The position numbers and the translations under genes are program-made. From NCBI RefSeq assembly GCF_003946345.1, contig NZ_RHNY01000005.1:62001-126000 (forward strand): 64,000 nt of DNA, read 5' to 3'. Under the pieces are notes generated by a model. That model ran no database searches and had not been told where the DNA came from. It worked only from the letters and a program-made list of their open reading frames with translations. This stretch comes from Levilactobacillus tongjiangensis. GTDB taxonomy: Bacteria; Bacillota; Bacilli; Lactobacillales; Lactobacillaceae. Positions within the stretch are counted from its first letter, which is position 1; each line of letters starts with the position of its first letter. Shown here piece after piece: positions 58,168-64,000 of the stretch.

Positions 58168-58434
58168 CTAAATGATTACTGCTTTTTCAACAATGTCGAC
58201 TAAGCGGAACCGCTTGGTAGCAGACAATGGACGAGTTTCCATGATTTCGACGATGTCGCCTGTGTGGGCTTCATTGTTTTCATCATGTGCCTTGTACTTC
58301 TTGGAGTACTTGACGCGCTTGCCATATCTTGCATCCGTCTTTGTCGTTTCAACAACGACAGTGATCGTCTTTTCCATTTTGTCGGAAACGACACGACCAC
58401 GGTAAACCTTGCGGTTATTACGTGCATCACTCAT
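58168..58434 (-). CDS. rpsQ: 30S ribosomal protein S17
   Basis: 88 residues, OB fold; [19 protein letters not shown] and [20 protein letters not shown]. Confidence 0.98.
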   Translation of the reverse strand: MSDARNNRKVYRGRVVSDKMEKTITVVVETTKTDARYGKRVKYSKKYKAHDENNEAHTGDIVEIMETRPLSATKRFRLVDIVEKAVII

Positions 58435-58462
58435 GTATTAGTGACCTCCTTCTTATCGTATT

Positions 58463-58657
58463 CTACTTGTTCAGTTCTTGTTGGCGAAGAGCGGTTTTAA
58501 TCCGCGCAATGTTCTTACGAACCTGCTTCAATCGTGCGGTGTTTTCCAATTGACCAGTAGCTAATTGGAAACGCAAGTTGAATAATTCGTCCTTGTAGCT
58601 CTTTTCTTTATCGAGCATTTCAGCAGTGGTTAATTCGTTGATTTCTTTAGTCTTCAT
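58463..58657 (-). CDS. rpmC: 50S ribosomal protein L29
   Basis: 64 residues, a two-helix protein at the tunnel exit. I chose ATG 58657 ([14 protein letters not shown]); the upstream in-frame GTG would be unusual for L29. It overlaps the end of rplP by 11 bp, which indicates coupling. Confidence 0.95.
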   Translation of the reverse strand: MKTKEINELTTAEMLDKEKSYKDELFNLRFQLATGQLENTARLKQVRKNIARIKTALRQQELNK

Positions 58658-59081
58658 TAGATTCGCCACCTACTTCCTCTCGTGATAAAACCTTGGTACG
58701 AACGGGAAGCTTCATGGCAGCCAAACGTAAGGCTTCGCGAGCGACTTCTTCAGAGACGCCACCCACTTCAAACAATACCTTACCGCGCTTAACTGGGGCT
58801 ACCCAGCCATCAGGCGTACCTTTACCATTACCCATCCGGACCCCAACACCTTTAGCGGTGTAGGATTTGTGAGGGAAAATCTTGATCCAAACTTTCCCAC
58901 CACGCTTCATGTAACGTGTAATTGCAACACGTGCAGCTTCGATTTGACGGTTGGAGATCCACTTGGAATCCAACGATTGCAAACCGTAGTCACCAAAAGC
59001 AACGCTCTTGCCACCCTTGGCTTCGCCACGAAGCTTACCACGGTGGACACGACGGAACTTTACTCGCTTAGGTACCAGCAT
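58647..59081 (-). CDS. rplP: 50S ribosomal protein L16
   Basis: 144 residues; [19 protein letters not shown] and RVGMGKGKG-like [19 protein letters not shown]. It helps position A-site tRNA. Confidence 0.98.
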   Translation of the reverse strand: MLVPKRVKFRRVHRGKLRGEAKGGKSVAFGDYGLQSLDSKWISNRQIEAARVAITRYMKRGGKVWIKIFPHKSYTAKGVGVRMGNGKGTPDGWVAPVKRGKVLFEVGGVSEEVAREALRLAAMKLPVRTKVLSREEVGGESNED

Positions 59082-59083
59082 GT

Positions 59084-59743
59084 TTATTTCCCTCCTTGTC
59101 CGTTAGTTTGCTTTTTTTCTGGCAAAATCTCACCACGGTAGATCCAGGTCTTAACACCTAAAGAACCGTAAGTTGTGTGAGCTTCAACCCATGCATAATC
59201 AATGTCTGCACGTAACGTGTGCAGAGGAACCGTACCTTCAGCATAGCTTTCGACACGGGACATATCAGCACCGTTTAAACGACCAGCGACTTGCGTCTTA
59301 ACACCCTTGGCGCCAGAACGCATAGTCCGTTGCATCGTACCACGCATAGCCCGACGGAAAGCAACACGGCCTTCCAATTGACGGGCGATGTTTTCGCCGA
59401 CCAACTTGGCGTCCAAATCTGGCTTTTTGATTTCCACGATGTTGATGTGAACACGTTTGCCAGTTAAGTCGTTCAATTCCTTACGGAGATTTTCGACTTC
59501 GGAACCACCCTTACCAATAACCATACCTGGCTTGGCAGTGTGAATTGAGATGTTGACGCGGTTTGCAGCCCGTTCAATCTCAACAGTTGATACAGATGCA
59601 TCTACAAGACGCTTTTCAATAAACTTACGGATTTGAAGGTCTTCCTTCAGGTAAGCAGCGAAATCCTTTTCAGCATACCACTTTGCTTCCCAGTCGCGAA
59701 TGATACCGACCCGTAATCCAGTTGGATTTACTTTTTGACCCAC
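59084..59743 (-). CDS. rpsC: 30S ribosomal protein S3
   Basis: 219 residues; GTG start ([19 protein letters not shown]). The KH domain has [18 protein letters not shown]; the C-terminal half has [15 protein letters not shown]. It forms part of the mRNA entry helicase. Confidence 0.98.
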   Translation of the reverse strand: MGQKVNPTGLRVGIIRDWEAKWYAEKDFAAYLKEDLQIRKFIEKRLVDASVSTVEIERAANRVNISIHTAKPGMVIGKGGSEVENLRKELNDLTGKRVHINIVEIKKPDLDAKLVGENIARQLEGRVAFRRAMRGTMQRTMRSGAKGVKTQVAGRLNGADMSRVESYAEGTVPLHTLRADIDYAWVEAHTTYGSLGVKTWIYRGEILPEKKQTNGQGGK

Positions 59744-59746
59744 GCG

Positions 59747-60103
59747 TTATCCCTCCTTTTTTTCAGATACAACAACCGTAATGTGACTCGTACGCTTGTT
59801 AATTGGTGAAGCAGAACCTTTGGCACGAGGACGGAACCGCTTAAGGGTTGGTCCTTCATTCACAAAGGCTTCGCTAACGATTAGATCTTGACGATCTAAG
59901 TCAAAATTGTTTTCTGCGTTAGCAATTGCTGAGTTTAAAACTTTTTCCACAACGGGTGATGCTCCACGCGGTGTGAACTTTAAAATAGCGATTGCTTCAG
60001 CGACGCTCTTGCCGCGGATAAGATCGATGACAAGGCGGACTTTGCGAGCAGCAATCCGAACCGTCTTAGCAGTCGCTTGCGCTGATGTAACTTGTTCAGC
60101 CAT
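59747..60103 (-). CDS. rplV: 50S ribosomal protein L22
   Basis: 118 residues; the tunnel-lining hairpin near residues 80-95 ([20 protein letters not shown]) is intact, without the deletions linked to macrolide resistance. Confidence 0.98.
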   Translation of the reverse strand: MAEQVTSAQATAKTVRIAARKVRLVIDLIRGKSVAEAIAILKFTPRGASPVVEKVLNSAIANAENNFDLDRQDLIVSEAFVNEGPTLKRFRPRAKGSASPINKRTSHITVVVSEKKEG

Positions 60104-60119
60104 TAGTTAATCCTCCTTA

Positions 60120-60395
60120 TCAACGAGTTTTCTTGTCGTCGCCACCATGACCACGGAATGTCCGGGTTGGTACGAATTCGCCAAGTTTGTGGCCTACCAT
60201 GTCTTCTTGAACGTAAACTGGTACGTGCTTCCGTCCATCATAAACAGCGATAGTGTAACCTACAAAGCTTGGGAAAATAGTAGACCGACGGGACCAGGTC
60301 TTGATGACGGCCTTCTTTTCTGAATCCTTTTGCGCATCAATCTTCTTTAATAAGTGCGCATCGGCGAAAGGTCCTTTTTTCAAACTACGACCCAT
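60120..60395 (-). CDS. rpsS: 30S ribosomal protein S19
   Basis: 91 residues; [19 protein letters not shown] and [20 protein letters not shown]. Separated from rplB by a 78-bp spacer with two hairpins. Confidence 0.98.
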   Translation of the reverse strand: MGRSLKKGPFADAHLLKKIDAQKDSEKKAVIKTWSRRSTIFPSFVGYTIAVYDGRKHVPVYVQEDMVGHKLGEFVPTRTFRGHGGDDKKTR

Positions 60396-60473
60396 TATGA
60401 AACCTCCTCTACTTGTGGCGCATCGGTTAAGCCGATGACAACCAGGTCTCTTGACATCCGGTAAACCGGATTA
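60396..60473 (-). promoter_or_regulatory. Two tandem hairpins in the rplB-rpsS spacer
   Basis: ATCCGGT-AA-ACCGGAT (60456-60471) and CATCGG-TTAAG-CCGATG (60421-60437) are both perfect stems, 18 bp apart, between the rplB stop and the rpsS ribosome site. No T-run follows. They could be a processing or protein-binding site. Confidence 0.5.
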
Positions 60474-61322
60474 TTACATCTTAGAACCTTTACGATGACG
60501 AACAATGAACTTCTCAGTCTTGTTCTTCTTCGAACGCGTCTTCTTACCAACGGTCTTCTTACCCCATGGAGAAAGAGGAGATGGTAAACCAACAGGAGCC
60601 TTACCTTCACCACCACCATGTGGGTGATCGTTAGGGTTCATAACTGAACCACGAACGTGAGGACGTTGACCAGCCCAACGGTTACGGCCGGCTTTACCAA
60701 CGTTGATCAGTTCATGTTCTTCGTTACCTACGGCACCGATAGTTGCACGGTTAACGTTCAAAATCATCCGAACTTCACCAGATGAAAGACGAACTAACAC
60801 GTACTTGTCGTCGTTAGCTTTACCTAACAATTGAGCTGAAGTACCTGCAGAACGGACCAATTGGCCACCCTTACCAGGCTTCAATTCGATGTTGTGAATA
60901 ACAGTCCCGAAAGGAATGTTCTTCAATGGTAATGCGTTACCGACTTTGATATCAGCATCTGGACCAGATTGTACTTGCATACCAACCTTTAAGCCCTTAG
61001 GTGCAATGATGTATGACTTAACACCATCAGCGTAAACTAACAATGCAATGTTAGCGGTACGGTTAGGGTCATATTCAATAGCCTTAACAGTAGCAGTAAC
61101 ATCATCCTTAATCCGCTTGAAGTCGATGATCCGGTATTGGCGTTTGTTACCACCGCCACGATGACGGACAGTCATTTTACCAGCGTTGTTACGGCCAGCA
61201 GAATGACTTTGTGAATCAAGCAATGACTTTTCAGGAGTCGTCTTAGTGATGACGTCTTTGTAAACCAAGCTCGTCATGTTACGACGACCATTGCTTGTTG
61301 GTTTGTATTTCTTAATCGCCAC
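60474..61322 (-). CDS. rplB: 50S ribosomal protein L2
   Basis: 282 residues; GTG start ([20 protein letters not shown]). The peptidyl-transferase proximal segment [20 protein letters not shown] is intact, including the conserved histidine. Length is slightly above the usual 275-279. Confidence 0.98.
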   Translation of the reverse strand: MAIKKYKPTSNGRRNMTSLVYKDVITKTTPEKSLLDSQSHSAGRNNAGKMTVRHRGGGNKRQYRIIDFKRIKDDVTATVKAIEYDPNRTANIALLVYADGVKSYIIAPKGLKVGMQVQSGPDADIKVGNALPLKNIPFGTVIHNIELKPGKGGQLVRSAGTSAQLLGKANDDKYVLVRLSSGEVRMILNVNRATIGAVGNEEHELINVGKAGRNRWAGQRPHVRGSVMNPNDHPHGGGEGKAPVGLPSPLSPWGKKTVGKKTRSKKNKTEKFIVRHRKGSKM

Positions 61323-61348
61323 GTTATTTCCCTCCTATATTTGAAATT

Positions 61349-61636
61349 TTATTCTTCGTTGAATAATTTAATTTCTTTTGAGTCGGCAGATAAGCTGACA
61401 ATAGCCTTACGACGCTTCTTAGTGTAGCCTTCGTAACGACCTTGACGCTTTAACTTACCTTTTAAGTTCATGATGTTGACCTTAACAACCTTAACGTCAA
61501 AAATGTCTTCAATAGCATGCTTGACTTGTGTCTTGGTTGCTCGTACGTCAACGTCAAAGGTGTAACGCTTGTCGTCCATAGTTGCCATCGTTGCTTCGGT
61601 AACAACTGGGCGTAAAATAATGTCACGTGATTCCAT
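61349..61636 (-). CDS. rplW: 50S ribosomal protein L23
   Basis: 95 residues; [20 protein letters not shown]. It is the docking site for trigger factor and SRP at the tunnel exit. The ATG overlaps the rplD stop by one base. Confidence 0.98.
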   Translation of the reverse strand: MESRDIILRPVVTEATMATMDDKRYTFDVDVRATKTQVKHAIEDIFDVKVVKVNIMNLKGKLKRQGRYEGYTKKRRKAIVSLSADSKEIKLFNEE

Positions 61637-62259
61637 TATGCGAGCACCTCCTCTACTTGAGAAAGAGCTGGTTGGGTAATCACTAACTTGTCCGCACCGG
61701 CAATATCGAGGACATTCAAGCTCTTGGCTGGAATTACCTTAACATTGGATAAGTTGCGGGCTGCTAAAGCAGCAGTAACGTTGTCGTCTTCAAGGACAAC
61801 CAACGTCTTAGTCGTGACGTTCAAACCAGCCAGCACTGCGGCGAATTCTTTCGTCTTAGGTGCGTCGAATGCTAATGCGTCAAGAACGTATAAGCTTTCG
61901 TCAAGAACCTTTTGTGAAAGAACTGACTTAAGTGCTAAACGGCCAACCTTCTTAGGAAGGCGGTAACTGTATGAGCGTGGGGTTGGTCCAAAGACCACAC
62001 CACCACCGACCCATTGTGGTGAACGGATGGAACCTTGACGGGCACGACCAGTACCCTTTTGACGCCATGGCTTCTTACCACCACCACGAACGGCACTCCG
62101 GTTTTTAACGGCGTGGGTTCCTTGGCGTAAGGAAGCTCGTTGCATCAGGATTGTGTCAAATACGACGTTTTCGTTAGGTTCGATACCGAAGATATCAGCG
62201 TTCAAATCAACGTTGCCGTTTTGGCTACCATCTTGCTTGTATAATGCTACGCTTGTCAT
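61636..62259 (-). CDS. rplD: 50S ribosomal protein L4
   Basis: 207 residues; the extended loop reads [20 protein letters not shown], intact at the tunnel constriction. In enterobacteria L4 represses its operon; Firmicute S10 operons are not known to use that mechanism. Confidence 0.98.
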   Translation of the reverse strand: MTSVALYKQDGSQNGNVDLNADIFGIEPNENVVFDTILMQRASLRQGTHAVKNRSAVRGGGKKPWRQKGTGRARQGSIRSPQWVGGGVVFGPTPRSYSYRLPKKVGRLALKSVLSQKVLDESLYVLDALAFDAPKTKEFAAVLAGLNVTTKTLVVLEDDNVTAALAARNLSNVKVIPAKSLNVLDIAGADKLVITQPALSQVEEVLA

Positions 62260-62280
62260 TTAATTATCCTCCCTTCCTAT

Positions 62281-62931
62281 TTATTTTTCAGATTGCTTAG
62301 GACGTGGTGGGCGAACAGCACTCTTAACGGAAACGAGTGACTTGTTAGCACCAGGCACGTTACCCTTGATCAACAGAACGTTGTTATCAACGTCAGCCTT
62401 AACGATCACGAGGTTTTGGATAGTAACAGTCTTGTTACCCATCCGGCCTGGAAGCTTCATACCAGGGAATACCCGGTTAATGATAGCACCCAGAGAACCT
62501 GGACGACGGTGGTAACGAGAACCATGGGCCATAGGGCCACGGCTTTGACCATCTTTATGAATGTTACCTTGGTATCCATGACCTTTAGTGACACCTGTGA
62601 CATCCACGATGTCTCCTGCTTGGAAGGTATCAACTTTAACTTCGTCTGCTACCTTGTAATCTCCCAGCTCAACATCTCTGAATTCACGAATGAAGCGCTT
62701 AGGAGTCGTGTTTGCTTTTGCTACATGACCTTGTTCGGGCTTGTTGCTGAGTACTTCACGCTTGTCTTGGTAACCAAGTTGAATGGCTTCGTAACCGTCG
62801 TTTTCCATCGTCTTAACTTGTAGCACAACGTTTGGCGTTGCTTCGACAACAGTAACGGGGATTAATTCACCAGCATCAGTGAAGACTTGCGTCATCCCGA
62901 CCTTTTTCCCTAAGATTCCTTTAGTGGTCAT
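62281..62931 (-). CDS. rplC: 50S ribosomal protein L3
   Basis: 216 residues; [20 protein letters not shown] and the loop [20 protein letters not shown] near the peptidyl transferase centre. Confidence 0.98.
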   Translation of the reverse strand: MTTKGILGKKVGMTQVFTDAGELIPVTVVEATPNVVLQVKTMENDGYEAIQLGYQDKREVLSNKPEQGHVAKANTTPKRFIREFRDVELGDYKVADEVKVDTFQAGDIVDVTGVTKGHGYQGNIHKDGQSRGPMAHGSRYHRRPGSLGAIINRVFPGMKLPGRMGNKTVTIQNLVIVKADVDNNVLLIKGNVPGANKSLVSVKSAVRPPRPKQSEK

Positions 62932-62975
62932 GAGTACACCTCCGATTATATTGTATTAGTTTAGTACCTTGAAAA

Positions 62976-63284
62976 TTATAACTTGATTTCGATGTCAACA
63001 CCGCTAGGCAGATCAAGCTTCATTAATGAGTCGACCGTCTTTGGCGTTGGGTTAACGATATCAATCAAACGCTTATGCGTCCGCATTTCGAATTGTTCAC
63101 GTGAGTCCTTAAACTTATGTGGTGAACGTAATACGGTGTAGATTGTCCGTTCAGTTGGCAATGGGATTGGACCTGAGATGCCGGCACCAGTTCTCTTTGC
63201 TGTTTCAACAATCTTTTCCGCTGATTGGTCGAGGATGCGATGTTCGTATGCCTTCAACCGAATCCGAATTTTTTGTTTTGCCAT
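62976..63284 (-). CDS. rpsJ: 30S ribosomal protein S10
   Basis: 102 residues; [20 protein letters not shown] and [21 protein letters not shown]10 is also the NusG partner (NusE) in transcription-translation coupling. First gene of the S10 operon; GGAGGG upstream. Confidence 0.98.
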   Translation of the reverse strand: MAKQKIRIRLKAYEHRILDQSAEKIVETAKRTGAGISGPIPLPTERTIYTVLRSPHKFKDSREQFEMRTHKRLIDIVNPTPKTVDSLMKLDLPSGVDIEIKL

Positions 63285-63449
63285 TGTGTTCCCTCCTTCG
63301 TCTATTTTAAAAATAAGACTAACTCCGTGGAAATTCCCGCCACACCCTCATGGCAAAGCGGCCGGGTGTGTCGCAATCTCCCACATCATCGCTTAAGCTT
63401 TTGAACCGCTACCCCCAGGGCACAAAAATGTCCCGGGGAAATACAGCAC
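63285..63449 (-). ncRNA. Structured leader of the S10 operon
   Basis: The inferred 165-nt leader contains two stable stems: CCCCGGG-ACA against TG-CCCTGGGG (about 63410-63440) and CACACCC against GGGTGTG (about 63338-63370). A regulatory role is inferred only from their position. Confidence 0.45.
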
Positions 63450-63455
63450 TTGACT

Positions 63456-63484
63456 ATCATACTAAATAAAACGCCGTCTGGCAA
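63456..63484 (-). promoter_or_regulatory. Promoter of the S10-spc ribosomal operon
   Basis: Minus strand TTGCCA (63479-63484), 17 bp, TATGAT (63456-63461); start near 63449. Confidence 0.75.
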
Positions 63485-63726
63485 GGGTTTTCGCTGAATT
63501 TCTCAAATCTTTTTGTGAAATCGCTGACCGAATTGACCTCGATCAAGGTACGAAAATCAGTGAAAATTATTTTAAATTGTCTGATAATGCTAAGCTAATC
63601 CCGTATTTAGATTAAAGTGGAAGTGTTCTGCCCTACTGGACAACTATTCCCAAATTAACCACCCATGACGATTAGCTCTCGCAAGCCGTTGTCTATATTA
63701 GCACGTCTGGCCGCCAGATACAAAAG
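63485..63726. other. Intergenic region upstream of the S10 promoter
   Basis: AT-rich, no coding frame or RNA gene recognised. Confidence 0.5.
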
Positions 63727-63773
63727 AAAATAGAGAGAATCGCCAGTATAATGGTAGATTCTCTCTATTTTTT
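63727..63773. terminator. Bidirectional terminator between the MATE gene and the S10 operon
   Basis: AAATAGAGAGAATC pairs perfectly with GATTCTCTCTATTT, A-run on one side and T-run on the other; 37 bp past the MATE gene stop. Confidence 0.9.
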
Positions 63774-63810
63774 CACGCTTTCAATCTCTTTAATCCCTAT
63801 CGTATCAGGC

Positions 63811-64000
63811 TTAACGGGCCGATTTAGTCTGTTTAAAAATTCCTCGAGCTAGTAGCCACCCTAAGCCACAGGTCAAGACGTCTGCAGCGGGTTGCGCCCA
63901 GATAATTCCGTGATACCCCAAAAATGCCGCACCAACGACAATCATTACGTAAAAAACCACGCCTTGCCGCGCAATCGACATGATCAAAGCGCCCCCTGCC
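63811..64000 (-). CDS. MATE family efflux transporter (C-terminal fragment, 5' end outside window)
   Basis: The last 63 codons run from the window edge to TAA at 63811. The translation includes MSIARQGVVFYVMIVVGAAF and GIIWAQPAADVLTCGLGWLL, the typical final helices of MATE multidrug/Na+ antiporters (the RQG and WAQPxADxLT words). Substrate cannot be inferred. It is followed by the bidirectional terminator at 63727-63773. Confidence 0.8.
   Translation of the reverse strand, partial: AGGALIMSIARQGVVFYVMIVVGAAFLGYHGIIWAQPAADVLTCGLGWLLARGIFKQTKSAR

Overview
The window is a stretch of a Lactobacillaceae chromosome (low-GC Gram-positive, but here close to half G+C). The evidence is the Firmicute-type S10-spc-alpha ribosomal block followed by an ECF transporter module, truA and rplM-rpsI. 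Further support comes from gatCAB-camS-ligA-pcrA synteny, T-box leaders, a CamS lipoprotein, an LCP protein and cydABCD with menA but no complete menaquinone pathway. The genus cannot be fixed by eye; a Levilactobacillus or Lactiplantibacillus relative is likely.

Layout. 1-10.7 kb (minus strand): rlmD (cut by the window edge), a DagK-type lipid kinase, gatB-gatA-gatC, camS, ligA, pcrA. 11.2-14.0 kb: a PurK-like ATP-grasp protein with altered motifs, xpt, menA. 14.1-15.1 kb (plus): a polyprenyl diphosphate synthase divergent from menA. 16.5-22.7 kb: cydA-cydB and cydD-cydC. MenA, the prenyl synthase and cytochrome bd form a local module for haem- and quinone-dependent respiration. 23.0-24.0 kb: a D-2-hydroxyacid dehydrogenase. 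24.5-34.4 kb: an exopolysaccharide cluster (cpsC-cpsD-cpsB, priming transferase, Alg14/Alg13-like pair, GT32, Wzy, GT2, Wzx) preceded by rmlB. 35.2-44.0 kb: an LCP ligase, lipoate ligase, APC permease, DsrE-like protein, T-box-controlled asnA, ktrB-ktrA, and a second T-box in front of a short Rossmann protein. 44.5-63.3 kb: rpsI, rplM, truA, ecfT, ecfA2, ecfA1, and rplQ back to rpsJ. 63.8 kb-end: the C-terminus of a MATE transporter.

Most notable signal. A non-coding repeat of about 350-575 bp occurs three times (15114-15608, 24062-24415, 34549-35122), with a small remnant at 35131-35177. It has short inverted ends (CTAAAGGTTGAAA-like) and 7-9 bp flanking direct repeats on the two complete copies. 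It carries a conserved foldable core and no transposase. All three copies lie between a stop codon and the intrinsic terminator that follows it, in the same orientation relative to that gene, with the same end 11-24 bp from the terminator hairpin. Two copies bracket the exopolysaccharide cluster as direct repeats. I do not recognise this family.

Other signals are a three-hairpin small RNA candidate with its own promoter (16249-16366) and a T-box whose specifier reads AUG in front of a truncated opine-dehydrogenase-like gene. Inverted repeats also sit at the LCP, DsrE and cydA promoters.
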